Shown: piece by piece, positions 11,875 through 24,191 of the stretch | How the letters are laid out: each line of letters begins with the position of its first letter | Numbering within the stretch: the first letter of the stretch is position 1 | Assembly: GCF_963678635.1 (NCBI RefSeq) | Contig: NC_087071.1 | Span: forward strand, 1,354,537 to 1,418,536 | DNA length: 64,000 nt | Reading direction: 5' to 3' | Source: Symsagittifera roscoffensis | Lineage: Eukaryota; Xenacoelomorpha; Acoela; Convolutidae | The notes under the pieces: generated by a model | Told to the model about the DNA's origin: nothing | The model's input: the letters and a program-made list of their open reading frames with translations, nothing else | Database searches by the model: none | Program-made: the position numbers and the translations under genes

Positions 11875-12963
11875 TTTATTTAAAGCAAAAGTATTTCTTC
11901 TACTTTTATACGCTAAGAGTTATTGCTGTTTAAAGTTCGGTGATGTCAAAAAGTTAAGCCTAATCGAGCGTGGTGCAAAAACTTTCAATGGGTCAAATTT
12001 TGGCCAAAACAACAGAAAACCGAATTTTTTTTAGCAGTATCAAGTTTGTGTAAAATCAGCTGCTGATAGGCCAAAAAAAGGGAGATAACTTTTGGGGTCT
12101 TTGAGTTATAGCCTTTTGAATTTCGGTGATGTCAAAAAGTTAAGCCCAATCGAGCCTGGTGAATTGAGCGAACGGCCATAACTTGCCCAAAAATTTTAAA
12201 AATTCCAATTTTTATCATTTGGATCATAAGATCATGGTCAAATCTTGGGGGACTGAGAAAATGAACCGATTTCGTCGGTCAAACACAAAGTTACAAGCTT
12301 TTGAAATCTCGGTGATGCCAAAAAGTTAAGCCTAATCAAGCGTGGTGCAAAAATTTTCAATGGGTCAAATTTTGGCCAAAACAACAGAAAACCGAAAAAT
12401 TTCTTTTGCAGTATCAATTTTGTGTAAAATCAGCTGCTGATAGGCCAAAAATAAGGGAGATAACTTTTGGGGTCTTTGAGTTATAGCCTTTTGAATTTCG
12501 GTGATGTCAAAAAGTTAAGCCCAATCGAGCCTGGTGAATTCCGCGAACGGCCATAACTTGCCCAAAAATTTTAAAATTTCCAAATTTTATTATTTGGATC
12601 ATAAGATCATGGCCAAATCTTGGGGGACTGAGAAAATGAACCCATTTCGTCGGTCAAACACAAAATTATAAGCTTTTGAAATCTCGGTGATGCCAAAAAG
12701 TTAAGCCTAATCGAGCGTGGTGCAAAAAGTGAAATTTTCAAAATTTTTTTGTTTTTTTTTCGTCCAAAGTCCATTTTTTTCATCTTGTTTCATAAATTTC
12801 AGCTCAGGAAATATCCAACGAGCCCAAAACGACGTTTGTAGCTTAAGTGTACGTGGAGTAATCATCAGTTGAAAATTTGGGGGGACCCGAAATTCGGCCA
12901 TTTTGGACGAAAATTGGCCTAAAATCTAATTTTTAAGTTAGTGCAATTTTTTTAAAGAGAATT
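11875..12963. repeat. Expanded spacer with five subrepeats
   Basis: CGGTGATG cores start at about 11938, 12124, 12310, 12499 and 12684, at intervals of 185-189 bp. The order is 1-2-1-2-3 by core type and flanks, so subrepeats 1-2 were duplicated. The unit is 1641 bp long, about 362 bp above standard. Confidence 0.85.
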
Positions 12964-13059
12964 GGGCTGCCCCCCGCTGTCGCAGAGTGCATTCAAAGAA
13001 AACTTATCAAATCGATTCGATTACTTACCTATTTAATAAGTTTATCACAACAATTAGGC
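12964..13059 (-). ncRNA. Putative SL RNA gene, copy 11
   Basis: The 3' arm GCGGGG keeps pairing through G·U. The first hairpin is altered to TCGAATCGATTTGA. Donor intact. Confidence 0.52.
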
Positions 13060-13396
13060 TAAAAGCAACTGACAGTATCCTGGCTGGTATTCAATCATAT
13101 GCCACTTACAGTGAATGTGCGGCTATCATGTCATAGATGGTCATCCAAGACACCCTGTACACGCTCCGTAGGTTTTGACCAGCTGATTTGGCCAAAAGAC
13201 ACATTGGGTCAAAAAAATTCCAAACATCGTCAATTTTCAAAATTTTGTTTGAAATGCATAAATTATAACTTGAGCGTGTAAACTTTTACATGGTATAAGA
13301 GCATATTTTTACTCTCGCGCGAGGGCGAGTGTTTTAAAAGTAATGTACATAGACATATGCTAGTCAGGATATAAATGAAAGCGGAGTAACTCAAAT

Positions 13397-13515
13397 GCCG
13401 ACGACCATACCATGTTGAATGCACCGGTTCTCGTCCGATCACCGAAGTTAAGCAACATTGGGCCTGGTTAGTACTTGGATGGGAGACCGCCTGGGAACAC
13501 CAGGTGTTGTAGGCT
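13397..13515 (+). rRNA. 5S rRNA: 5S ribosomal RNA, copy 11
   Basis: Only T4G differs from the consensus, in helix I. Confidence 0.95.
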
Positions 13516-14390
13516 TTTATTTAAAGCAAAAGTATCTCTTTTACTTTTATACGCTAAGAGTTATTGCTGTTTAAAGTTCGGTGATGTCAAAAAGTTAAGC
13601 CTAATCGAGCGTGGTGCAAAAATTTTCAATGGGTCAAATTTTGGTCAAACCAACAGAAAACCGAAAAATTTCTTTTGCAGTATTAATTTTGTGTAAAATC
13701 AGCTGCTGATAGGCCAAAAATAATGGAGATAACTTTTGGGGTCTTTGAGTTATAGCTTTTTGAATTTCGGTGATGTCAAAAAGTTAAGCCCAATCGAGCC
13801 TGGTGAATTGGGCGAACGGCCATAACTTGCCCAAAAATTTTAAAATTTCCAAATTTTATTCTTTGGATCATAAGATCATGTTCAAATCTTGGGGGACTGA
13901 GAAAATGAACTGATTTCGTCGGTCAAACACAAAATCATAAGCTTTTGGAATCTCGGTGATGCCAAAAAATTGAGCCTAATCAAGCGTGGTGCAAAAAATG
14001 AAATTTTCAAAATTTTTGTTTTTTTTTTCGTCCAAAGTTCATTTTTTCATCTTGTTTCATAAATTTCAGCTCAGGAAAATTCCAACGAGCCCAAAACGAC
14101 GTTTGTAGCTCAAGTGTACGTGGAGTAATCATCAGTTGAAAATTTGGGGGGACCCGAATTTCGGCCATTTTGGACGAAAATTGGCCTAAAATCTAATTTT
14201 TAAGTTAGGGCAATTTTTTTCTTGCATTTTTTAAGACAATTGTACGACGTTTGTAGCTTAAGTGTACTTGGAGTAATCATCAGTTGAAATTTTGGGGGGA
14301 CCCGAATTTCGGCCATTTTGGACGAAAATTGGCCTAAAATCTAACTTTTAACTTAGTGCAATTTTTTTTCTTGCATTTTTAAAGAGAATT
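13516..14390. repeat. Spacer with internal duplication
   Basis: The third subrepeat's block GACGTTTGTAGC to the T-rich tract near the SL gene is repeated in tandem (GACGTTTGTAGC near 14098 and 14244). The junction reads CAATTG|TACGACG. The same junction type recurs near 17405 and 19568. Confidence 0.8.
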
Positions 14391-14486
14391 GGGCTGCCCT
14401 CCGCTGTCGCAGAGTGCATTCAAAGAAAACTTATCAAATAGATTTGAATACTTACCTACTTAATAAGTTTATCACAACAATTAGGC
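14391..14486 (-). ncRNA. Putative SL RNA gene, copy 12
   Basis: Exon end is AAGTAG instead of AAATAG; donor GTAAGT and both hairpins are kept. Confidence 0.55.
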
Positions 14487-14822
14487 TAAAAGCAACTGAC
14501 AGTATCCTGGCTGGTATTCAATCATATGCCACTTACAGTGAATGTGCGGTTATCATGTCATAGATGGTCATCCAAGACACCTTGTACACGCTCCGTAGGT
14601 TTTGACCAGCTGATTTGGCCATAAAACACATTGGGTCGAAAAAAATCCAAACGTTGTCAATTTTCGAAATTTTGTTTGAAATGCATAAATTATAACGTGA
14701 GCGTGTAAACTTTTACATGGTATAAGAGCATACTTTTACTCTCGCGCGAGGGCGAGTGTTTTTAAAGTAATGTACATAGACATATGCTAGTCAGGATATA
14801 AATGAAAGCGGAGTAACTCAAT

Positions 14823-14941
14823 GCCTACGACCAAACCATGTTGAATGCACCGGTTCTCGTCCGATCACCGAAGTTAAGCAACATTGGGCCTGGTTAGTAC
14901 TTGGATGGGAGACCGCCTGGGAGCACCAGGTGTTGTAGGCT
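14823..14941 (+). rRNA. 5S rRNA: 5S ribosomal RNA, copy 12
   Basis: T12A and A101G. About 27 bp of the usual downstream flank, between the T-run and ACGCTAAG, is deleted. Confidence 0.94.
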
Positions 14942-15642
14942 TTTATTTAAACGCTAAGAGTTATTGCTGTTTAATGTTCGGTGATGTCAAAAAGTTAAGC
15001 CTAATCGAGCGTGGTGCAAAAATTTTCAATGGGTCAAATTTTGGCCAAAACAACAGAAAATCGAAAAATTTCTTTTGCAGTATCAGTTTTGTGTAAAATC
15101 AACTGCTGATAGGCCAAAAATAATGGAGATAACTTTTGGGGTCTTTGAGTTATAGCTTTTTGAATTTCGGTGATGTCAAAAAGTTAAGCCCCATCGAGCC
15201 TGGTGAATTGCGCGAACGGCCATAACTTGCCCAAAAATTTTAAAATTTCCAAATTTTATTATTTTGATCATAAGATCATGGTCAAATCTTGGGGGACTGA
15301 GAAAATGAGCCGATTTCGTGGGTCCAACACAAAGTTATAAGCTTTTGAAATCTCGGTGATGCCAAAAAGTTAAGCCTAATCGAGCGTGGTGCAAAAAAAG
15401 AAATTTTCAAACTTTTTGTTTTTTTTTCAATCAAAGTTCTTTTTTTTCATCTCGTTTCATAAATTTCAAATCAGGACAATTCCAACGAGCCCAAAACGAC
15501 GTTTGTAGCTTAAGTGTACGTGGAGTAATCATCAGTTGAAAATTTGGGGGGACCCGAATTTCGGCAATTTTGGACGAAAATTGGCCTAAAATCTAACTAT
15601 TAACTTAGTGCAATTTTTTTTCTTGCATTTTTAAAGAGAATT

Positions 15643-15738
15643 GGGCTGCCCTCCGCTGTCGCAGAGTGCATTCAAAGAAAACTTATCAAATAGAAATGAA
15701 TACTTACCTATTTAATAAGTTTATCACAACAATTAGGC
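15643..15738 (-). ncRNA. Putative SL RNA gene, copy 13
   Basis: First hairpin altered (TCATT-TCTA-TTTGA), second hairpin common form, donor intact. Confidence 0.52.
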
Positions 15739-16075
15739 TAAAAGCAAATGACAGTATCCTGGCTGGTATTCAATCATATGTCACTTGCAGTGAATGTGCG
15801 GCTATCATGTCATAGATGGTCATCCAAGACACCCTGTACACGCTCCGTAGGTTTTGACCAGCTGATTTGGCCATAAAACACATTGGGTCAAAAAAAATCC
15901 AAATGTTGTCAATTTTCAAAATTTTGTTTGAAATGCATGAATTATAACGTGAGCGTGTAAACTTTCACATGGTATAAGAGCATATTTTTACTCTCGCGCG
16001 AGGGCGAGTGTTTTTAAAGTAATGTACATAGACATATGCTAGTCAGGATATAAATGAAAGCGGAGTAACTCAAAT

Positions 16076-16194
16076 GCCTACGACCATACCATGTTGAATG
16101 CACCGGTTCTCGTCCGATCACCGAAGTTAAGCAACATTGGGCCTGGTTAGTACTTGGATGGGAGACCGCCTGGGAGCATCAGGTGTTGTAGGTT
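16076..16194 (+). rRNA. 5S rRNA: 5S ribosomal RNA, copy 13
   Basis: A101G, C104T and C118T. The spacer after it has three subrepeat cores, but a deletion near 16800 (GGGGTCTC|TGTGAATGTGC) removes the SL candidate from this unit. Confidence 0.94.
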
Positions 16195-17087
16195 TTTATT
16201 TAAAGCAAAAGTATTTCTTTTACAATTATACGCTAAGAGTTATTGCTGTTTAAAGTTCGGTGATGTCAAAAAGTTAAGCCTGATCGAGCGTGGTGCAAAA
16301 ATTTTCAATGGGTCAAATATTGGCCAAAACAACAAAAAACCGAAAAATTTCTTTAGCAGTATCAATTTTGTGTAAAATCAGCTGCTGATAGGCCAAAAAT
16401 AAGGGAGATAACTTTTGGGGTCTTTGAGTTATAGCCTTTTGAATTTCGGTGATGTCAAAAAGTTAAGCCCAATCGAGCCTGGTGAATTGAGCGAACGGCC
16501 ATAACTTGCCCAAAACTTTTAAAAATTCCAATCTTTATCATTTGGATCATATGATCATGGTCAAATCTTGGGGGACTGAGAAAATGAACCGATTTCGTCG
16601 GTCAAACACAAAGTTATAAGCTTTTGAAATCTCGGTGATGCCAAAAAGTTTAGCCTAATCAAATGTGGTGCAAAAATTTTCAATGGGTCAAATTTTGGCC
16701 AAAACAACAGAAAACCGAAAAATTTTTTTTTGCAGTATCAATTTTGTGAAAAATCAGCTGCTGATAGGCCAAAAATAATGGAGATAACTTTTGGGGTCTC
16801 TGTGAATGTGCGGCTATGTTGTCATAGATGGTCATCCAAGACACCCTGTACACGCTCCGTAGGTTTTGACCAGCTGATTTGGCCAAAAGACACATTGGGT
16901 CAAAAAAATTCCAAACATTGTCAATTTTCAAAATTTTGTTTGAAATGCATAAATTATAACGTGAGCGTGTAAACTTTTACATGGTATAAGAGCATATTTT
17001 TACTCTCGCGCGAGGGCGAGTGTTTTAAAAGTAATGTACATAGACATATGCTAGTCAGGATATAAATGAAAGCGGAGTAACTCAAAT

Positions 17088-17137
17088 GCCTACGACCATA
17101 CCATGTTGAATGCACCGGTTCTCGTCCGATCACCGAA
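17088..17137 (+). pseudogene. Truncated 5S rRNA, first 50 bases (a)
   Basis: Consensus bases 1-50 end at GATCACCGAA. Instead of GTTAAGC the sequence continues ATTCAAAAGGCTATAACTC, which is spacer in inverted orientation. A box (in part), intermediate element and C box are missing, so no Pol III transcription is expected. Confidence 0.93.
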
Positions 17138-17160
17138 ATTCAAAAGGCTATAACTCAAAG
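17131..17160 (-). repeat. Inverted spacer fragment fused to truncated 5S
   Basis: These 30 bases are the reverse complement of the spacer segment that precedes subrepeat 2 (CTTTGAGTTATAGCC to TTTCGGTG). The shared stretch ATCACCGAA, direct in 5S and inverted in the spacer, marks the switch point. The same junction occurs at 18020, 20185 and 20925. Confidence 0.88.
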
Positions 17161-17543
17161 CTTAAATTTTCAAAATTTTTGTTTTTTTTTTCCGTTCAAA
17201 GTTCATTTTTTTCATCTCGTTTCATAAATTTCAAATCAGGAAAATTCCAACGAGCCCAAAACGACGTTTGTAGCTTGAGTGTACGTGGAGTAATCATCAG
17301 TTGAAAATTTGGGGGGACCCGAATTTCGGCCATTTTGGACGAAAATTGGCCTAAAATCTAACTTTTAAGTTAGTGCATTTTTTTTCTTGCATTTTTTAAG
17401 AGAATTGTACGACGTTTGTAGCTTAAGTGTACGTGGAGTAATCATCAGTTGAAAATTTGGGGGGACCCGAATTTCGGCCATTTTGGACGAAAGTTGGCCT
17501 AAAATCTAATTTTTAAGTTAGTGCAATTTTTTTAAAGAGAATT

Positions 17544-17639
17544 GGGCTACCCTCCGCTGTCGCAGAGTGCATTCAAAGAAAACTTATCAAATCGATTTGA
17601 ATACTTACCTATTTAATAAGTTTATCACAACAATTAGGC
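17544..17639 (-). ncRNA. Putative SL RNA gene, copy 14
   Basis: Complete, although the neighbouring 5S copies are truncated. First hairpin TCAAATCGATTTGA; second hairpin common form. Confidence 0.52.
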
Positions 17640-17976
17640 TAAAAGCAACTGACAGTATCCTGGCTGGTATTGAATCATATGCCACTTACAGTGAATGTGC
17701 GGCTATCTTGTCATAGATGGTCATCCAAGACACCCTGTACACGCTCCGTAGGTTTTGACCAGCTGATTTGGCCAAAAGACACATTGGGTCAAAAAAATTC
17801 CAAACATTGTCAATTTTCAAAATTTTGTTTGAAATGCATAAATTATAACGTGAGCGTGTAAACTTTTACATGGTATAAGAGCATATTTTTACTCTCGCGC
17901 GAGGGCGAGTGTTTTAAAAGTAATGTACATTGACATATGCTAGTCAGGATATAAATGAAAGCGGAGTAACTCAAAT

Positions 17977-18026
17977 GCCTACGACCATACCATGTTGAAT
18001 GCACCGGTTCTCGTCCGATCACCGAA
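17977..18026 (+). pseudogene. Truncated 5S rRNA, first 50 bases (b)
   Basis: Same breakpoint and inverted flank as the copy at 17088, so the chimeric unit was amplified after it formed. Confidence 0.93.
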
Positions 18027-18295
18027 ATTCAAAAGGCTATAACTCAAAGCTTAAATTTTCAAAATTTTTGTTTTTTTTTCCGTTCAAAGTTCATTTTTTT
18101 CATCTCGTTTCATAAATTTCAAATCAGGAAAATTCCAACGAGCCCAAAACGATGTTTGTAGCTTAAGTGTACGTGGAGTAATCATCAGTTGAAAATTTGG
18201 GGGGACCCGAATTTCGGCCATTTTGGACGAAAATTGACCTAAACTCTAACTTTTAAGTTAGTGCAAATTTTCTTCTTGCATTTTTAAAGAGAATT

Positions 18296-18391
18296 GGGCT
18301 GCCTTCCGCTGTCGCAGAGTACATTCAAAGAAAACTTATCAAATAGATTTGAATACTTACCTATTTAATAAGTTTATCACAACAATTAGGC
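18296..18391 (-). ncRNA. Putative SL RNA gene, copy 15
   Basis: Second hairpin loses its outermost pair (arm GCGGAA). Donor and exon intact. Confidence 0.5.
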
Positions 18392-18728
18392 TAAAAGCAA
18401 CTGACAGTATCCTGGCTGGTATTCAATCATATGCCACTTACAGTGAATGAGCGGCTATCATGTCATAGATGGTCATCCAAGACACCCTGTAGACGCTCCG
18501 TAGGTTTTGACCAGCTGATTTGGCCAAAAGACACATTGGGTCAAAAAAATTCCAAACATTGTCAATTTTCAAAATTTTGTTTGAAATGAATACATTATAA
18601 CGTGAGCGTGTAAACTTTTACATGGTATGAGAGCATATTTTTACTCTCGCGCGAGGGCGAGTGTTTTAAAAGTAATGTACATAGACATATGCTAGTCAGG
18701 ATATAAATGAAAGCGGAGTAACTCAAAT

Positions 18729-18847
18729 GCCTACGACCATACCATGTTGAATGCACCGGTTCTCGTCCGATCACCGAAGTTAAGCAACATTAGGCCTGGT
18801 TAGTACTTGGATGGGAGACCGCCTGGGAACACCAGGTGTTGTAGGCT
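18729..18847 (+). rRNA. 5S rRNA: 5S ribosomal RNA, copy 14
   Basis: Full length with G64A only; sits between truncated copies. Confidence 0.95.
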
Positions 18848-19708
18848 TTTATTTAAAGCAAAAGTATTTCTTTTACTTTTAAACGCTAAGAGTTATTGCT
18901 GTTTAAATTCGGTGATGTCAAAAAGTTAAGCCTAATCGAGCGTGGTGCAAAAATTTTCAATGGGTCAAATTTTGGCCAAACCAACAGAAAACCGAAAAAT
19001 TTCTTTTGCAGTATCAATTTTGTGTACAATCAGCTGCTGATAGGCCAAAAATAATGGAGATAACTTTTGGGGTCTTTGAGTTATAGCCTTTTGAATTTCG
19101 GTGATGTCAAAAAGTTAAGCCCAATCGAGCCTGGTGAATTGCGCGAACGGCCATAACTTGCCCAAAAATTTTAAAATTTTCAAATTTTTTTGTTTGGATC
19201 ATAAGATCATGATCAAATCTTGGGGGACTGAGAAAATGAACCGATTTCGTCGGTCAAACACAAAGTTATAAGCTTTTCAAATCTCGGTGATGCCAAAAAA
19301 TTAAGCCTAATCGAGCGTGGTTCAAAAAATGAAATTTTCAAAATTTTTGTTTTTTTTTCGTTCAAAGTTCAATTTTTTCATCACGTTTCATAAATTTCTG
19401 CTCAGGAAAATTCCAACGAGCTCAAAACGACGTTTGTAGCTCAAGTGTACGTGGAGTAATCATCAGTTGAAAATTTGGGGGGACCCGAGTTTCGGCCATT
19501 TTGGACGAAAATTGGCCTAAAATCTAACTTTTAAGTTAGTGCAATTTTTTCTTGCATTTTTTAAGAGAATTGTACGACGTTTGTAGCTTAAGTGTACGTG
19601 GAGTAATCATCAGTTGAAAATTTGGGGGGACCCGAATTTCGGCCATTTTGGACGAAAATTGGCCTAAAATCTAATTTTTAAGTTAGTGCAATTTTTTTAA
19701 AGAGAATT

Positions 19709-19804
19709 GGGCTACCCTCCGCTGTCGCAGAGTGCATTCAAAGAAAACTTATCAAATCGATTTGAATACTTACCTATTTAATAAGTTTATCACAACAATT
19801 AGGC
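19709..19804 (-). ncRNA. Putative SL RNA gene, copy 16
   Basis: First hairpin TCAAATCGATTTGA, as in copy 14; donor intact. Confidence 0.53.
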
Positions 19805-20141
19805 TAAAAGCAACTGACAGTATCCTGGCTGGTATTCAATCATATGCCACTTACAGTGAATGTGCGGCTATCTTGTCATAGATGGTCATCCAAGACACCC
19901 TGTACACGCTCCGTAGGTTTTGACCAGCTGATTTGGCCAAAAGACACATTGGGTCAAAAAAATTCCAAACATTGTCAATTTTCAAAATTTTGTTTGAAAT
20001 GCATAAATTATAACGTGAGCGTGTAAACTTTTACATGGTATAAGAGCATATTTTTACTCTCGCGCGAGGGCGAGTGTTTTAAAAGTAATGTACATAGACA
20101 TATGCTAGTCAGGATATAAATGAAAGCGGAGTAACTCAAAT

Positions 20142-20191
20142 GCCTACGACCATACCATGTTGAATGCACCGGTTCTCGTCCGATCACCGAA
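20142..20191 (+). pseudogene. Truncated 5S rRNA, first 50 bases (c)
   Basis: Same structure as 17088; a 740-bp chimeric unit starts here. Confidence 0.93.
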
Positions 20192-20449
20192 ATTCAAAAG
20201 GCTATAACTCAAAGCTTAAATTTTCAAAATTTTTGTTTTTTTTTTCCGTTCAAAGTTCATTTTTTTCATCTCGTTTCATAAATTTCAAATCAGGAAAATT
20301 CCAACGAGCCCAAAACGACGTTTGTAGCTTAAGTGCACGTGGAGTAATCATCAGTTGAAAATTTGGGGGGACCCGAATTTCGGCCATTTTGGACGAAAAT
20401 TGGCATAAAATCTAATTTTTAAGTTAGTGCAATTTTTTTAAAGAGAATT

Positions 20450-20545
20450 GGGCTACCCTCCGCTGTCGCAGAGTGCATTCAAAGAAAACTTATCAAATCG
20501 ATTTGAATACTTACCTATTTAATAAGTTTATCACAACAATTAGGC
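20450..20545 (-). ncRNA. Putative SL RNA gene, copy 17
   Basis: Near-identical to copy 16, with the GGGCTACCC end variant. Confidence 0.53.
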
Positions 20546-20881
20546 TAAAAGCAACTGACAGTATCCTGGCTGGTATTCAATCATATGCCACTTACAGTGA
20601 ATTTGCGGCTATCTTGTCATAGATGGTCATCCAAGACACCCTGTACACGCTCCGTAGGTTTTGACCAGCTGATTTGGCCAAAAGACACATTGGGTCAAAA
20701 AAATTCCAAACATTGTCAATTTTCAAAATTTTGTTTGAAATGCATAAATTATAACGTGAGCGTGTAAATTTTACATGGTATAAGAGCATATTTTTACTCT
20801 CGCGCGAGGGCGAGTGTTTTAAAAGTAATGTACATAGACATATGCTAGTCAGGATATAAATGAAAGCGGAGTAACTCAAAT

Positions 20882-20931
20882 GCCTACGACCATACCATGT
20901 TGAATGCACCGGTTCTCGTCCGATCACCGAA
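20882..20931 (+). pseudogene. Truncated 5S rRNA, first 50 bases (d)
   Basis: Last of the four chimeric copies, followed by the inverted fragment at 20925-20954. Confidence 0.93.
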
Positions 20932-21200
20932 ATTCAAAAGGCTATAACTCAAAGCTTAAATTTTCAAAATTTTTGTTTTTTTTTCCGTTCAAAGCTCATT
21001 TTTTTCATCTCGTTTCATAAATTTCAAAACAGGAAAATTCCAACGAGCCCAAAACGACGTTTGTAGCTTAAGTGTACGTGGAGTAATCATCAGTTGAAAA
21101 TTTGGGGGGACCCGAATTTCGGCCATTTTGGACGAAAATTGGCCTAAAATCTAACTTTTAAGTTAGTGCAATTTTTCTTCTTGCATTTTTAAAGAGAATT

Positions 21201-21296
21201 GGGCTGCCTTCCGCTGTCGCAGAGTACATTCAAAGAAAACTTATCAAATAGATTTGAATACTTACCTATTTAATCAGTTTATCACAACAATTAGGC
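21201..21296 (-). ncRNA. Putative SL RNA gene, copy 18
   Basis: Exon reads AAACTGATTAAATAG, which breaks one pair of the exon/donor stem. Second hairpin arm is GCGGAA. Confidence 0.48.
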
Positions 21297-21633
21297 TAAA
21301 AGCAACTGACAGTATCCTGGCTGGTATTCAATCATATGCCACTTACAGTGAATGAGCGGCTATCATGTCATAGATGGTCATCCAAGACACCCTGTAGACG
21401 CTCCGTAGGTTTTGACCAGCTGATTTGGCCATAAAGCTCATTGGGTCAAAAAAATTCCAAACATTGTCAATTTTCAAAATTTTGTTTGAAATGCATAAAT
21501 TATAACGTGAGCGTGTAAACTTTTACATGGTATAAGAGCATATTTTTACTCTGACGCGAGGGCGAGTGTTTTAAAAGTAATGTACATAGACATATGCTAG
21601 TCAGGATATAAATGAAAGCGGAGTAACTCAAAT

Positions 21634-21752
21634 GCCTACGACCATACCATGTTGAATGCACCGGTTCTCGTCCGATCACCGAAGTTAAGCAACATTGGGC
21701 CTGGTTAGTACTTGGATGGGAGACCGCCTGGGAACACCAGGTGTTGTAGGCT
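21634..21752 (+). rRNA. 5S rRNA: 5S ribosomal RNA, copy 15 (consensus)
   Basis: Matches the array consensus at every base: helix I GCCTACGAC/GTTGTAGGC, A box, intermediate element, C box and TTTT terminator all intact, with a TATAAA box starting 27 bp upstream. A good candidate for the functional sequence. Confidence 0.97.
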
Positions 21753-22479
21753 TTTATTTAAAGCAAAAGTATTTCTTTTACCTTTATACGCTAAGAGTTA
21801 TTGCTGTTTAAAGTTCGGTGATGTCAAAAAGTTAAGCCTACTCGAGCGTGGTGCAAAAATTTTCAATGGGTCAAATTTTGGCCAAAACAACAGAAAACCG
21901 AAAAGTTTCTTTTGCAGTATCAATTTTGTGTACAATCAGTTGCTGATAGGTCAAAAATAATGGAGATAACTTTTGGGATCTTTGAGTTATAGCCTTTTGA
22001 ATTTCGGTGATTTCAAAAAGTTAAGCCCAATCGAGCCTGGTGAATTGCGCGAACTGCCATAACTTGCCAAAAATTTTTAAAACTTCCAAATTTTATTATT
22101 TGGATCATAAGATCATGGTCGAATATTGGTGGACTGAGAAAATGAACCGATTTCGTCGGTCCAACACAAAGTTATAAGCTTTTGAAATCTCGGTGATGCC
22201 AAAAAATTAAGCCTAATCGAGCGTGGTGCAAAAAAAAGAAATTTTCAAAATCTTTGGTTTTTTTTTCATTCAAAGTTCATTTTTTCATCTTGTTTCAAAA
22301 GTTTCAGCTCAGTAAAATTCCAACGAGCCCAAAACGACGTTTGTAGCTTAAGTGTACGTGGAGTAATCATCAGTTGAAATTTTGGGGGGACCCTAATTTC
22401 GACCATTTTGGACGAAAATTGGCCTAAAATCTAACTTTTAAGTTAGTGCAACTTTTTTCTTGCAATTTTTAAGAGAATT

Positions 22480-22575
22480 AGGCTGCTTTCCGCTGTCGCA
22501 GAGTGCATTCAAAGAAAACTTATCAAATAGATTTGAATACTTACCTATTTAATACGTTTATCACAACAATTAGGC
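22480..22575 (-). ncRNA. Putative SL RNA gene, copy 19
   Basis: Donor intact; exon AAACGTATTAAATAG; outer pair of the second hairpin lost. Confidence 0.48.
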
Positions 22576-22912
22576 TAAAAGCAACTGACAGTATCCTGGC
22601 TGATATTCAATCATATGCCACTTACAGTGAATGAGCGGCTATCATGTCATAGATAGTCATCCAAGACACCCTGTAGACGCTCCGTAGGTTTTGACCAGCT
22701 GATTTGGCCATAAAGCTCATTGGGTCAAAAAAATTCCAAACATTGTCAATTTTCAAAATTTTGTTTGAAATGCATAAATTATAACGTGAGCGTGTAAACT
22801 TTTACATGGTATAAGAGCATATTTTTACTCTGACGCGAGGGCGAGTGTTTTAAAAGTATTGTACATAGACATGTGCTAGTCAGGATATAAATGAAAGCGG
22901 AGTAACTCAAAT

Positions 22913-23031
22913 GCCTACGACCATACCATGTTGAATGCACCGGTTCTCGTCCGATCACCGAAGTTAAGCAACATTGGGCCTGGTTAGTACTTGGATGGGA
23001 GACCGCCTGGGAACACCAGGTGTTGTAGGCT
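22913..23031 (+). rRNA. 5S rRNA: 5S ribosomal RNA, copy 16 (consensus)
   Basis: Identical to the copy at 21634, and the surrounding unit is nearly identical too: a recent duplication or conversion. Confidence 0.97.
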
Positions 23032-23760
23032 TTTATTTAAAGCAAAAGTATTTCTTTTACCTTTATACGCTAAGAGTTATTGCTGTTTAAAGTTCGGTGA
23101 TGTCAAAAAGTTAAGCCTACTCGAGCGTGGTGCAAAAATTTTCAATGGGTCAAATTTTGGCCAAAACAACAGAAAACCGAAAAGTTTCTTTTGCAGTATC
23201 AATTTTGTGTACAATCAGTTGCTGATAGGTCAAAAATAATGGAGATAACTTTCGGGATCTTTGAGTTATAGCCTTTTGAATTTCGGTGATGTCAAAAAGT
23301 TAAGCCCAATCGAGCCTGGTGAATTGCGCGAACTGCCATAACTTGCCAAAAATTTTTAAAACTTCCAAATTTTATTATTTGGATCATAAGATCATGGTCG
23401 AATATTGGTGGACTGAGAAAATGAACCGATTTCGTCGGTCCAACACAAAGTTATAAGCTTTTGAAATCTCGGTGATGCCAAAAAATTAAGCCTAATCGAG
23501 CGTGGTGCAAAAAAAAGAAATTTTCAAAATCTTTGGTTTTTTTTTTCATTCAAAGTTCATTTTTTCATCTTGTTTCAAAAGTTTCAGCTCAGGAAAATTC
23601 CAACGAGCCCAAAACGACGTTTGTAGCTTAAGTGTACGTGGAGTAATCATCAGTTGAAATTTTGGGGGGACCCTAATTTCGGCCATTTTGGACGAAAATT
23701 GGCCTAAAATCTAACTTTTAAGTTAGTGCAACTTTTTTTCTTGCAATTTTTAAGAGAATT

Positions 23761-23856
23761 AGGCTGCCTTCCGCTGTCGCAGAGTGCATTCAAAGAAAAC
23801 TTATCAAATAGATTTGAATAATTACCTATTTAATAAATTTATCACAACAATTAGGC
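23761..23856 (-). ncRNA. Putative SL RNA gene, copy 20
   Basis: Donor is TAG|GTAATT and the exon has AAATTTATT; the exon/donor stem keeps most pairs with one mismatch. Confidence 0.48.
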
Positions 23857-24191
23857 TAAAAGCAACTGACAGTATCCTGGCTGGTATTCAATCATATGCC
23901 ACTTACAGTGAATGTGCGGCTATCATGTCATAGATGGTCATCCAAGACACCTTGTACACGCTCCGTAGGTTTTGACCAGCTGATTTGGCCGTAAAACACA
24001 TTGGGCCAAAAAAATCCAAACAATGTCAATTTTCAAAATTTTGTTTGAAATGCATAAATTATAACGTGAGCGTGTAAACTTTACATGATATAAGAGCATA
24101 ATTTTACTCTCACGCGAGGGCGAGTGTTTTAAAAGTAATGTACATAGACATATGCTAGTCAGGATATAAATGAAAGCGGAGTAACTCAAAT

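Noticed and set aside
20592-20927. 111-codon - strand frame overlapping truncated 5S
   Set aside because: Antisense of the 5S/SL intergenic region; present only where chance removes stops.
17088-21200. 5S-derived SINE insertion as origin of the truncated 5S copies
   Set aside because: No A-rich tail or target duplication. The flank is inverted local spacer joined at a shared 9-bp motif, and the upstream promoter region is unchanged.
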